From: G039029935 sp039029935
GTDB taxonomy: Bacteria; Chloroflexota; Anaerolineae; Caldilineales; Caldilineaceae
NCBI GenBank assembly: GCA_039029935.1
Contig: JBCCFC010000156.1
Span: 1 to 15,455, forward strand
Direction of reading: 5' to 3'
DNA: 15,455 bases
A model generated the notes under the pieces. That model did no database searches. It had not been told where the DNA came from and saw nothing but the letters and a program-made list of their open reading frames with translations. Of the stretch, positions 1 to 7,932 are shown piece by piece. The position numbers and the translations under genes are program-made. Position 1 is the stretch's first letter, and each line of letters begins with the position of its first letter.

Positions 1-1
1 A

Positions 2-769
2 ACGGATATGGGGTGGATAGAGCGGCTGCGTATCGCCAATGAGATAGAGGCCGAGAAGATGGTCAATAAACTGGCGGTTGGAGACACCATTTCATATAAT
101 AACTATGCGCTCACCAACAAATTTAATGTCAAAAAATTTTTTGATAAACGGTTCTTTCCCAACGCGCTTTTCTATCTAGGGTTGCTAACCCGTCAAGACG
201 ACTTCTCGCTCTCTTTTCCAAATTTGAATATGTATCAGGTCTTTCTCGAATATTTTAATGACTACAACAAGCTGGATATGACCAATCCATACAAGGATGC
301 GTTAATGGCCTTTGTGCGTGAGCCAGACCTGAATGCATTGTTTACGGCTTATTGGGAATCCTACATCAAACATTTACCCGAAGCCGTGTTCCCGCAAATG
401 AACGAAAACTTCTATCGCACGACCTTCTATCACGTCTGTATGCAACACCTCTCCCGCTATTTTATCTGGAACGTCGAACGCTCCTACCCCGAAGGCAAGA
501 GCGATCTTGAATTTATCGGCAAACACAACGAGAAATTTGCGGGCATCCGCTGGGTGATTGAATTTAAGTATTACTCGAACACAGCGATTCAGAAAAAGTT
601 GAGCACAGACAAAATCAAGCTCGACGAGTTTAAGGTGCAGGAAGAGGATTTGGATCAGATTCGGGGCTATGTCCAGGGGTTGGCACGTGAGTATCCAGAG
701 GCGAAGGTGTCACAGTTTGTGATCTATTGCTTTGGAAATCAGGATTTTCGCGTGTTTGCGGTTGAGTAA
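2..769 (+). CDS. C-terminal part of AAA-ATPase-like / PD-(D/E)XK nuclease superfamily protein (cut by left edge)
   Basis: The reading frame is open to the first complete codon of the window, so this is the C-terminal part of a longer protein; the Met at position 8 need not be the true start. Numbering from that Met, residues 15-90 resemble the helical linker after the AAA domain in AAA-ATPase-like proteins, with the NKFNVKKFF and FYLGLL segments. Residues 130-253 resemble the DUF1703/PDDEXK_9 nuclease-like domain. Visible catalytic-type residues are E133 in the first helix, D166 in GKSDLEFIG, and E185/K187 in WVIEFKYY, giving the D-(x)n-E-x-K pattern. Full-length relatives are about 500-600 aa with an N-terminal P-loop ATPase, which would lie outside the window. 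The biological role of this family is poorly defined, with mobile-element or defence links suspected. The active site looks intact. Family call is confident; function is not. Confidence 0.82.
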   Translation, partial: TDMGWIERLRIANEIEAEKMVNKLAVGDTISYNNYALTNKFNVKKFFDKRFFPNALFYLGLLTRQDDFSLSFPNLNMYQVFLEYFNDYNKLDMTNPYKDALMAFVREPDLNALFTAYWESYIKHLPEAVFPQMNENFYRTTFYHVCMQHLSRYFIWNVERSYPEGKSDLEFIGKHNEKFAGIRWVIEFKYYSNTAIQKKLSTDKIKLDEFKVQEEDLDQIRGYVQGLAREYPEAKVSQFVIYCFGNQDFRVFAVE

Positions 770-771
770 CC

Positions 772-800
772 AAACCAGCAGAAAGAATACTGGCTGGTTT
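772..800 (+). terminator. stem-loop just after the PD-(D/E)XK gene
   Basis: AAACCAGC (772-779) pairs perfectly with GCTGGTTT (793-800) across a 13-nt loop, three bases after the TAA at 767-769. Only TTTCT follows the stem, so it is at best a weak intrinsic terminator. Confidence 0.45.
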
Positions 801-982
801 CTACGCTATGGATTGGTGGACACGATTCAGCCACATCGTCCCCAGCAGAAGCCAATGTCGCGGCATCAGCCGCCGACTCCTGATCCAGCAGATACACCCC
901 TAGTTTGAAACCACCAATCAATATCAACTTCTGCAAAGTATCATCGACCAGTTCTCTTGAGAGAACTCAGCAAAGATGTCGC
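801..982 (-). other. spacer left of the IS with a possible decayed coding remnant
   Basis: Read on the minus strand, 966 down to about 805 is open and protein-like (LVDDTLQKLILIGGF, then LGVYLLDQESAADAATLASA), but it has no ATG and no recognised domain. A different minus-strand frame across the IS insertion point reads EARERLGDIFAEFS. Together these suggest an old gene remnant disrupted by the IS and by frameshifts. I do not recognise the family, and chance openness is possible. Confidence 0.22.
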
Positions 983-1012
983 CACTATGTTTGCAGATTT
1001 AGTTATGCGAAG
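983..1012 (+). repeat. left terminal inverted repeat of the IS
   Basis: Thirty bases matching the reverse complement of 2518-2547 at 29 of 30 positions; the only difference is at 989 (G here, C at the other end). The first 14 bases are also nearly the termini of the small element at 9447-9572. Confidence 0.92.
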
Positions 1013-1136
1013 GAGAAAAGGTGTCCAAACAAGACGCGGAGTTGGAGTTTGCAAATTGTGTAAGGGGAAGAAAAGGTGTGAATATTCAAGCAGAGGATTG
1101 TGATAAACCCCGAAAAAGGTTAAAATCTAACAGGAC

Positions 1137-1164
1137 TCAACAACCTGCACTCGCAAGTTGTTGA
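1137..1164 (+). promoter_or_regulatory. hairpin in the IS leader upstream of the transposase start
   Basis: TCAACAAC (1137-1144) and GTTGTTGA (1157-1164) form a perfect 8-bp stem with a 12-nt loop, about 40 bases before the chosen start. Insertion sequences often use such a leader structure to limit transposase translation from outside transcripts; that role is inferred here. Confidence 0.4.
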
Positions 1165-1202
1165 AAGGGAGAATGAACAAGGCAAAAGGGTTAGGAGAAA
1201 AG

Positions 1203-2508
1203 ATGCGCTTACCACTAAACTGCTTGGATGAACGGCTCGAAAAATATATGCGCCACTACAGACACTGCTTTAGCCAACCACAGTACAAGTATTTTGTCAT
1301 CATACTTCTGGGACTGATGTTGTGTCAAGGAGGTAGCACATTAAGTGGATTGCTCAATCAGGTAGAGAAGAGTGTAAGCGTATCGGGGACAAGCCGATTT
1401 TTGTCAAGTGCGCCATGGTCAACAGGAAAGGTGAGCCAAACATGGCTGAAACTGTTCCAACTAGAGCTGGCACCAGAGGTGAGAGCCGAACATGCTCGTC
1501 GTCGAGCCAAACGACCGAAGAAAGGCAAAGGGAGTCGCAAAAAGACCGCAGTAACAGGTTATTTGATAGGGGACGACTCAGTGATGCACAAAGTCAGAGG
1601 CAAGAAGATGGGGGGATTAGGTCATCACTACTCGAATACAGCGAAGAAAACGGTGACGGGCCACAGCTTAGTCGAAAGCATGTATGTGTTGTTGGGACGT
1701 CGTTGTCCTCTTGAACCCAAGATGTATCGGCAAAAGGCTGTGTGCGAAAAAGAAGACGTAACTTTTCAAAGTAAAATTGATATTATGATAGATATCATTC
1801 GTACTTTTACACCAGCAGAAGATACAATGACACACGTTTTACTCGACAGTTGGTATGGCGCAAAAAAAAGTCTGGAAAGCGGCGCGCGAACGAGGATTCC
1901 TCATTACGACGGGTCTACGGTGTAATCGTTGGTTGCGGATTGACGATCCCGATCCCGATTCAAAAAAATGGCACTGGCAGAAATTCAGTGACTATGCCGC
2001 TCAACTCAAACCGGATGATTTTAAGCGCGTCCTTTGGCCTAGTACCACTGGTAAACATTGGGTTTATGTTCATGTTGTCACCACTCGTGTCCGCAAGCTC
2101 TACAAATGTCAGCTCATTCTCGTACGCGAAACGCTTGATGGCGAGACTCGCTTTTGGGCTTCCAGTGACCTTCAGGCTGACACCAATACTCTGCTTACGC
2201 ACATCGCTACCCGATGGCAGATTGAGGTTCTCTTTGCCGACACCAAAGACTTGCCTGGGCTTGACAATTATCAGCTCATGGACGCCAATGCCATTCTTCG
2301 CTTTTGGACTTTGGTCATGGCTGCTTACTTCTTTCTTGAACTAGAACGTAACCGTCTTCAACTTGAGTCTGGCAACCATACTACCATTGGCGATGCTTGT
2401 CGCTATACTCGACGCGTTCATTGGACCCACTTTCTCCATCATCTTTACCATCTATTCACTCATCAGGAGGTTAAACCTGATGAACTTTACGAAAATCTTA
2501 TTCTCTAA
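1203..2508 (+). CDS. IS4-superfamily (IS701-like, DDE) transposase, split into two frames at an A8 run
   Basis: The start at 1203 is chosen because AGGAG (1193-1197) lies 5 bases upstream and the protein then begins MRLPLNCLDERLEKY, as in relatives. Frame one runs to a stop at 1923-1925. The second frame carries the rest of the protein (1855-2508). They join at eight A's (1862-1869): removing one A would give a continuous 434-aa protein reading YGAKKVWKAARERGF. Catalytic-type residues are D124/D125 (GDDSVMHK) and D215 (LLDSWYGAK) in the first part, and E124 of the second part (RWQIEVLF, codon 2224-2226). Neither piece alone has the DDE triad. Expression could depend on polymerase slippage or ribosomal frameshifting on the A run; alternatively this is an inactivating indel or a sequencing error. 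The protein would cut and paste this IS by acting on its 30-bp ends. Confidence 0.85.
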
Positions 2509-2517
2509 TCATTCCTT

Positions 2518-2547
2518 CTTCGCATAACTAAATCTGCAAAGATAGTG
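2518..2547 (-). repeat. right terminal inverted repeat of the IS
   Basis: Reverse complement of the left repeat with one mismatch. It starts 10 bases after the transposase stop codon (2506-2508) and abuts the GTCGC target duplicate at 2548-2552. Confidence 0.92.
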
Positions 2548-2693
2548 GTCGCCCAGCCGCTCACGTGCTTCACCCTACACCACTTGGATGCGCCAAGGCG
2601 TCAGTTTGGCATGGTCGGGCACTGTGCATGGGTGCAGGGTGATTGATTAACATTGATGTGGTTGAGGGGTGATCCGCTCCGGTACTCAAACGT
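2548..2693. other. spacer right of the IS, imperfect inverted repeat, possible decayed coding remnant
   Basis: CACCCTACACC (2571-2581) and GGTGCAGGGTG (2631-2641) are inverted copies with one mismatch and may form a stem downstream of the SNF2 gene, but no T-run follows. On the minus strand a short protein-like stretch reads PDHAKLTPWRIQVV before a stop, continuing after IS removal into the frame noted left of the IS. I cannot assign a family. Confidence 0.25.
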
Positions 2694-5600
2694 TTATGAT
2701 GATTCATCCAACTTCCGCACCTCAATCTGCCCTTTCCCCGTCCCCTTACTTGACAACGTATCCCGCCGCAGTAGCAATAAATCCTTGAGTTGATCCGTAT
2801 CCAACTCAGTCAGCCAATCTTCACCGCTGCCCACAATCGTGTCGGCCAACGCCTGTTTGCTCTCCAACAGTTCGTGGATGCGCTCCTCCAGTGTCCCTGC
2901 AACCACAAATTTGTGGACTTGGACGTTGCGCGTTTGACCAATGCGGAAGGCGCGGTCAGTGGCTTGGTTCTCGACGGCGGGGTTCCACCAGCGGTCAAAG
3001 TGGAAGACGTGGTTGGCGCGGGTGAGGTTGAGGCCGGAGCCGCCTGCGCGTAGGCTGAGGATGAAGATGGGCGGGCCGTCGGGGTGCTGGAAGGCTTGCA
3101 CCATGTCATCGCGCTGTTTGGCCGAGGTGCTGCCATGTAGAAATAACACATCGACGCCAAGCGTTGTTTGGAGGTGACGTTGGAGCAGATGCCCCATCTC
3201 AACAAACTGTGTAAAAACAAGTGCGTGGTCGCCGACCGAGAGTGCCTCTTCGAGCATTTCGGTCAGGCGGTCAAGCTTGCCACTGCGTCCGCCCAGCGGG
3301 TTACGCTCCTTGAGAAAATGCGCGGGGTGGTTGCTGATCTGTTTGAGCTTGGTGAGCAAGCCCAGAATCAAGCCGCGCCGCTGGATGCCTTGGCTGGCCG
3401 TCAGCGTGGTGAGGGCTTCTTGCACAGTCTGCTCATAGAGTGTGGCCTGTTCACGCGTCAATGTGCAGAAGACCGCCATTTCATGCTTTTCGGGCAGATC
3501 AGAGATGATTTCGGGGTCGGATTTGAGTCGGCGGAGGAGGAAGGGCTGGACCAAGCTACGCAGTTCGGTCGCCTGGACGACATTATTATAACGCTCGATG
3601 GGGATGATGTAGCGTTTGCGGAACTGCTCAAAATTGTCGAGATAGCCAGGGTTGAGAAAGCCCATGATGCTCCACAGTTCAGAGAGACGATTTTCGACTG
3701 GTGTGCCCGTGAGTGCAATGCGGTTATCGGCTTGCAATTGACGCACCGCCTGTGATTGCTTGGCCCCAGGATTCTTGATATTCTGCGCCTCATCCAGAAT
3801 CAAGTCGCCCCATTGACAGTCCCCCAGCAACTCGATATCACGCCGCGCCGTGCCATAGCTCGTTAGCACCAAGTCGGTCTGTGCCAGTCGCTCAATAAAG
3901 ACATCGCCCGCCAGTCGGTTTGTGCCATGATGCACCAAAATGCGGAGGGAGGGGGCGAAGCGTTCGGTCTCCCGTCGCCAGTTGGCAATCACGCTGGTTG
4001 GGCAGATGAGGAGGGCGGGTTTGACGGTATCCGGTGGGTCAGTATTCGGTGGGTCAGTATCCAGTAGGTCAGTATTCGGTGGGTCAGTATTCGGTGGGTC
4101 AGTAAGTCGGTGTCCTGTGGTCAGTGGGATGCGAACGTGGAGGAGTAGGGCGAGGGCTTGGATGGTTTTGCCTAGTCCCATGTCATCGGCAAGACATGCA
4201 CCAAGACCCAAGCGGCGTAGGTACATCAGCCAGCCGAGACCGCGCCGTTGATAGGGGCGTAGGGTCCCGACGAATCCGGCAGGCTCCATCAGTTCAGTCA
4301 TATCGTTGGCCGCCCGTAGCTGGTCCAGTACATGCGTGAGGACGCCTTCGACATCAATGGCATCGACCGTGAGTGAGCGCAGGTTAAAGCCAACTTTTTT
4401 GCCTTCATGGGTGGCTTCCAGCAATTTCTGTGCCAGATCACCTGCGCCATCTATACTGGCACTGGTGCGTGGTTCAGGCTGTGTTCTGGAAACGGTTGAT
4501 ATGGTGGAGCTAGTCTCTCCAACTTCGTAATCTGACAGGTCGATGATACTCTGTGCCATGCGGATCGCCTGCAGGAGGCTGAGGACACCGCTCTGTGTGC
4601 CAACCGAGAGAAATTGTCGGGCAGCGGTGATCTGCGCAGGGTCCAACTCGATCCAACGTTCGCCCATCTGCAACAGTGGTGACCCACTCTCTGTCAAGCG
4701 CGCAAAGTCTTCTGCTTCCAGTCGTTCACCACCTAGCGTCAAGTCCCACGCATAGCCCAAGTTGAGCGGACGTGCAGGCGTCAACCCCATTGCACTCAGC
4801 GTGTTGGGATCATCCAACTCATCGCTGACCAAACGGAGACGTAGCCCCAGTCGTACCCGCTGCTCCATCTGCCACCAATCAGGCAGCACAAGACCAAAGC
4901 CACTACTTTCCAAGAGCGGGCTGACATTGCGTAAAAAGTCATAGGCTTCATGGGTTGAGAGCAGCGTCATCTCTGGCGTTGGGCTGCGCAGGCTACGGGC
5001 AATGGGCGCAAAAAATCGCCCCGCCAACTCCAGACCACTGAGTAGCCGTTCCTGTGGCCGTTCAATCCGCCTGTCGCCAACGCGGAATGTATTGGTCTGT
5101 GACCGCCATATCTCGCTGGCCGGAATCTGCAAGCTGGTATCATCTGGTGCCTGCAAGGCATATTCCAACACCCAAGACGCCGTGGATGCCTGTGTGAGTG
5201 GTTTGGGGGATGGCGTCTCTGCGGAAGTTTCGGCTGAAGTCTCGGTTATGGTATCAGTATCCTGTGTCTGCTGTGTAGACGCTTCTTCCTGATCGGTTGA
5301 CGATTTGATGATGAAACAGACACGGAAAGTTGTATCGCTGGTGACATGCAGTTGCTCAATCCAGTTGCGCCAATCCCGTTGTAGTTGATAGCTGAGTTGA
5401 GGGGGCAGATGTACATGCCCCGATGCCGCCATCAGTTGCTCCATCCAGTGCAGGGCTGGTGTACGCGATGGAAACTGGGCAATCCCCTGTGCGGACGTGA
5501 CCAAACGCGAGGGTTCAACTTGACCTGTGGACGGGGTGCTGTCTACAGGTGGCGACGCCCAATCGCGGATAGCGACGTTCAGCAATGACACCATAAAATG

Positions 5601-6455
5601 ATCGAGCAGGGCCACTGGGGTTGGAGCTTGGTCCAGCGTGGTGATGTTATAGCCTCGGCAAACGGGTGGCATGGATTGAGCCAACGATTCGGCACGCTGT
5701 TTGATGCGCGTATCCAATAGAAGCGGTTGCCAAACAGCAATCATCTGGCCTGCATTACCCGTGCGTAAGCCAGGGAAATAGTGTTGCCCTACCAGAATTT
5801 CGAGAATGTATTTGGCGGCGTTGCTCCAAAAGTGCAGTTCATTGCCAAGCCGTAAACGACGTAGGGACGAGGCCACTGGTTGTTTGGCACGGTTTTGCGT
5901 CTGTGTCTGGTTGCGTAAATGGCTCAGAAAGGTCAACGTTTCTAATGGCGGCAACCGCAAACCCGTCACTTGCCAAGGCTGGAGCGTGGCTGTTGGACCA
6001 GATTCATGTTGGCTGGATACACCAGTAGCCCTGTTACTATTTGTCTTGGTATTGCGCAGCGCATTCTGGATGATCCCTTGGTGTTGCTGAGGCACACCTG
6101 CTTGGGTTGGTAGCCAGACATTGGCATTGGCTGGACGCAGCAACGAGGACTGTGATGCTGGGTAAATCCCCTCGCTGATCAGAAGCGAACGCACTTGTCC
6201 CACCGATACCTGTGATGAGTGGGACGGAATTTTGTCCGGTAGTTTTGTTGTTGATAGCGCGTTTGCGCTTTGTGACCCTGGTTGCCATTGCAGACCAGAT
6301 GATGTTGGTTGAGAATCCTTGGTTAAGGCTTGATTGGCGACAGGACTATTCCCTGCTGCTGGGTTTGCCGCTATATTTTCTGCCCAGAGGAACAAATGCC
6401 CAGATGGAAATGGCTCCTCTGAAGATAACCAAGTTGCATGAAGATGAAATGGCAT
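2694..6455 (-). CDS. SNF2-family helicase with SNF2-associated N-terminal region (1253 aa)
   Basis: A swi2/snf2-type DNA translocase, presumably cytoplasmic and acting on DNA or DNA-protein complexes; its physiological role in bacteria is mostly unknown. The ATG at 6455 gives the typical beginning MPFHLHATWLSSEEPF. Residues about 1-400 plus a serine/threonine/glutamine-rich stretch (30-160) belong to the N-terminal part, followed by the SNF2-associated (DUF3670-like) region. The helicase core shows LRPYQRRGLGWL (about 732-743), motif I DDMGLGKT (757-764), motif II DEAQ (888-891, DEAQ as usual in this subgroup), motif III ALTGTPVENRL (914-924), motif V LSLRAGGSGLNLT (1133-1145) and motif VI QATDRAFRIGQ (1164-1174). 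All motifs are intact. Odd: a five-unit DPPNT-type repeat sits between motifs I and Ia (residues about 786-811). There is no Shine-Dalgarno; a -10-like TACAAT lies 7 bases upstream of the ATG. It stands alone, with no SWIM-domain partner visible. Confidence 0.93.
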   Translation of the reverse strand: MPFHLHATWLSSEEPFPSGHLFLWAENIAANPAAGNSPVANQALTKDSQPTSSGLQWQPGSQSANALSTTKLPDKIPSHSSQVSVGQVRSLLISEGIYPASQSSLLRPANANVWLPTQAGVPQQHQGIIQNALRNTKTNSNRATGVSSQHESGPTATLQPWQVTGLRLPPLETLTFLSHLRNQTQTQNRAKQPVASSLRRLRLGNELHFWSNAAKYILEILVGQHYFPGLRTGNAGQMIAVWQPLLLDTRIKQRAESLAQSMPPVCRGYNITTLDQAPTPVALLDHFMVSLLNVAIRDWASPPVDSTPSTGQVEPSRLVTSAQGIAQFPSRTPALHWMEQLMAASGHVHLPPQLSYQLQRDWRNWIEQLHVTSDTTFRVCFIIKSSTDQEEASTQQTQDTDTITETSAETSAETPSPKPLTQASTASWVLEYALQAPDDTSLQIPASEIWRSQTNTFRVGDRRIERPQERLLSGLELAGRFFAPIARSLRSPTPEMTLLSTHEAYDFLRNVSPLLESSGFGLVLPDWWQMEQRVRLGLRLRLVSDELDDPNTLSAMGLTPARPLNLGYAWDLTLGGERLEAEDFARLTESGSPLLQMGERWIELDPAQITAARQFLSVGTQSGVLSLLQAIRMAQSIIDLSDYEVGETSSTISTVSRTQPEPRTSASIDGAGDLAQKLLEATHEGKKVGFNLRSLTVDAIDVEGVLTHVLDQLRAANDMTELMEPAGFVGTLRPYQRRGLGWLMYLRRLGLGACLADDMGLGKTIQALALLLHVRIPLTTGHRLTDPPNTDPPNTDLLDTDPPNTDPPDTVKPALLICPTSVIANWRRETERFAPSLRILVHHGTNRLAGDVFIERLAQTDLVLTSYGTARRDIELLGDCQWGDLILDEAQNIKNPGAKQSQAVRQLQADNRIALTGTPVENRLSELWSIMGFLNPGYLDNFEQFRKRYIIPIERYNNVVQATELRSLVQPFLLRRLKSDPEIISDLPEKHEMAVFCTLTREQATLYEQTVQEALTTLTASQGIQRRGLILGLLTKLKQISNHPAHFLKERNPLGGRSGKLDRLTEMLEEALSVGDHALVFTQFVEMGHLLQRHLQTTLGVDVLFLHGSTSAKQRDDMVQAFQHPDGPPIFILSLRAGGSGLNLTRANHVFHFDRWWNPAVENQATDRAFRIGQTRNVQVHKFVVAGTLEERIHELLESKQALADTIVGSGEDWLTELDTDQLKDLLLLRRDTLSSKGTGKGQIEVRKLDESS
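4030..4104. repeat. 15-bp tandem repeat (five units) inside the SNF2 gene
   Basis: Five contiguous 15-bp units run 4030-4044, 4045-4059, 4060-4074, 4075-4089 and 4090-4104; the consensus is TTCGGTGGGTCAGTA. Units 2, 4 and 5 are identical, unit 1 differs at one base and unit 3 at three. On the coding (minus) strand they encode repeats of the DPPNT type. The unit is a multiple of three, so copy-number change keeps the frame. Confidence 0.93.
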
Positions 6456-6462
6456 AAATAAT

Positions 6463-6491
6463 ATTGTATCGTACCATTTGCATATACCCAA
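6463..6491 (-). promoter_or_regulatory. candidate promoter of the SNF2 gene, possibly leaderless
   Basis: On the minus strand TTGGGT (6486-6491) and TACAAT (6463-6468) are separated by 17 bases. The expected start of transcription would fall at about 6456, directly at the ATG (6455). A TTGACA also lies at 6494-6499, but its spacing to TACAAT is 25. There is no ribosome-binding site. Confidence 0.4.
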
Positions 6492-6538
6492 ATTGTCAAA
6501 CAAGAGCAACGCTAAGACTGTTCAAAATTTTGCTGATA

Positions 6539-6822
6539 CTAACGCTTATATTGGCTAGGCACGAAAGCCAGCCATAGAAGCAGAAATGAACAAGTTATGT
6601 AACCAAGACGGATGCCCTCGAACAAGGTCTCTCCGACGATTGGTGTTTTGATGATTCTAAGCGGTGCTGAAAGGGTCTGGGGGTCTGTTGGGACACCGAA
6701 GGCCGTGTTGAGAATGACGGCACCTTTGAGCAGATCAGGCGTGCGGGCAAGTGCCCCCATGCCAACCGGACCACCCCAATCGTGCCCCACATAGATAAGA
6801 TAGTATTTTCTTCAATGTTCAT
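6539..6822 (-). pseudogene. fragment of a haloalkane-dehalogenase-like alpha/beta hydrolase
   Basis: A minus-strand stretch reads GHDWGGPVGMGALARTPD, the nucleophile-elbow motif of dehalogenase/epoxide-hydrolase-type alpha/beta hydrolases, and goes on with APLRIIKTPIVGETLFEG, also typical of these enzymes. The upstream part NIEENTIL is in another frame (ATG at 6822, reading MNIEENTILSMWG), so at least one frameshift lies near 6790, inside what should read ENTIL-x-YVGHDWGG. The N-terminal HGxP oxyanion segment and the C-terminal histidine are both absent, and the frame upstream closes with a TAG just before 6834. Only about 80 of the usual 290-300 residues remain. It lies beside a SDR gene and near an intact haloalkane dehalogenase, but is not a copy of that enzyme, whose elbow reads IHDWGSGLGF. 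No functional product is expected. Confidence 0.8.
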
Positions 6823-6885
6823 GCTCCTCTTTAACTATAGGTGTTGAATTTCTCCAGCTATTGGCAATAGAGTTACGTACCTGCT

Positions 6886-7914
6886 CTAAGCGGCTCCGGT
6901 GTTTTGGGCGAGTGAATTAACCGCTAGACCAGTGAGGTCGCTGAGAACGTTCCAAGCCGTCTCTTGGCGCTCGACATCCAAGAGGTGATCGTCGGTCACT
7001 TCTTGGATGGGGCCGACAAGTTTCTTCGGTTTGGACATATAGGATTTGCCATTAACGTACACTCCACCGACCTCGTTTAGGACATCGACATAGCGTTTGG
7101 CTCCGAGCGAAACGGGCTGGGACGTGCCGAGGAATGGCCCAATGACGGGCATAATCTTGGTCATTAAGAAGCCCTGGAGACCAGTCGCGTGTCGGGTGCC
7201 GTTCGTGCCCATAGTGGCACCCGGTGAGACTGTGAAAATCGAGATGCGCTCGCCATACTTGCGCGCTAGGGCGGCAGTCCACCAAGATGTGAAGGCTTTG
7301 GTCGTCGCATAGTAGCGGTTGTTGTTAAATAAGTTTGGCTTTGCCCCTCTCGCAAAAGAGACCATGGCTTCATGAAGGGTACTGCCAAACTCTTGTGGCG
7401 CATCAGTAGCGAAGTCATAAAGCTGCATGCCCATCATTGCTGGAAGGTCGTTACGCGCCGTCTCCGAACCCGCGATCACGACGCGTGCGCCGTCCGGTAG
7501 GATACCAGCATCGAGAAGCTGCATCGTCATTACGTGATGGCCAATGATCGATGATGCGAACGCGATTTCGAGACCATCTACGCTCTTCTCCATCTCCTTG
7601 CCAGAAGCCATGCCAGCGTTTAGCAGCAGGGCATCAATAGGGTGGCCGCGCCTCACGAGTTCGTCGCACGCGGACCGCGCAGACTCGATGCTAGAGACAT
7701 CGACAGCCAAAATTTCGAACGGGTCCGAACCCACGCGGGTGGCGAGTGCCCGTTTGGCTGCCTCGGCCTTTTCGAGCGTCCGACAGGCCAAAGTGACGCA
7801 GCTATAGCCTGCTTCGGCAAGTTGTGCGGCCGCTTCAAAGCCTAGACCTGAGTTCGCCCCTGTAACCAAGGCTCTCTTTCCTTCAAATTGCTTAGACGAT
7901 TTAGATGTTGCCAT
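6886..7914 (-). CDS. short-chain dehydrogenase/reductase (SDR), 342 aa
   Basis: A soluble NAD(P)-dependent oxidoreductase of the classical SDR fold, larger than the usual 250 aa and closest in style to retinol-dehydrogenase/protochlorophyllide-reductase-like SDRs. The Rossmann nucleotide motif is TGANSGLG (residues 18-25), followed by ACR (43-45) at the end of beta-2, compatible with NADP preference. VDVSS (71-75), LNAG (98-101), catalytic S150, Y202 and K206 (YATTK) and the SPG after beta-6 (230-232) are all present, so the active site is intact. The start at 7914 is supported by AAAGGAG (7923-7929) eight bases upstream. Its leader contains a perfect foldback element (7933-8021). Substrate is not predictable. 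Lying on the same strand after a haloalkane dehalogenase, it could oxidise the alcohol product, but that is inference. Confidence 0.93.
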   Translation of the reverse strand: MATSKSSKQFEGKRALVTGANSGLGFEAAAQLAEAGYSCVTLACRTLEKAEAAKRALATRVGSDPFEILAVDVSSIESARSACDELVRRGHPIDALLLNAGMASGKEMEKSVDGLEIAFASSIIGHHVMTMQLLDAGILPDGARVVIAGSETARNDLPAMMGMQLYDFATDAPQEFGSTLHEAMVSFARGAKPNLFNNNRYYATTKAFTSWWTAALARKYGERISIFTVSPGATMGTNGTRHATGLQGFLMTKIMPVIGPFLGTSQPVSLGAKRYVDVLNEVGGVYVNGKSYMSKPKKLVGPIQEVTDDHLLDVERQETAWNVLSDLTGLAVNSLAQNTGAA

Positions 7915-7932
7915 TAGGCTATCTCCTTTGTA

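Larger units (their letters stand above)
983..2547 (+). mobile_element. IS4-superfamily (IS701-like) insertion sequence, 1565 bp, with terminal repeats and target duplication
   Basis: Both ends are defined by sequence. The left terminal repeat (983-1012) starts CACTATGTTTGCAGATTTAG. The right one (2518-2547), reverse-complemented, is the same over 30 bp except for one base (CACTATC at the tip). The element is flanked by a perfect 5-bp direct repeat, GTCGC (978-982 and 2548-2552), the expected target duplication. It carries one transposase gene in two frames. The protein resembles IS701/IS4-type DDE transposases. A 5-bp duplication is not the usual 4-bp YTAR of classical IS701 members, so the exact family needs a database check. 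The near-identical termini and intact duplication indicate recent insertion. Confidence 0.92.

Noticed and set aside
1415..1714. Open frame of 99 codons overlapping the transposase gene
   Set aside because: It lies inside the transposase in another frame and its composition is low-complexity basic/serine-rich with no domain; it is a shadow.
3168..3755. Plus-strand open frame of 195 codons opposite the SNF2 gene
   Set aside because: Antisense to helicase motifs that are fully conserved on the minus strand; no ribosome-binding site or domain.
4030..4104. Short tandem units considered as a CRISPR array
   Set aside because: The 15-bp units are contiguous without spacers and are in frame within a helicase gene, so this is a minisatellite.
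2..6455. PD-(D/E)XK protein plus SNF2 helicase considered as a DISARM-like or other defence island
   Set aside because: The genes are on opposite strands, separated by an IS and decayed DNA, with no methyltransferase or other partner nearby; the nuclease-like domain is of the AAA-ATPase-associated kind that is often solitary.
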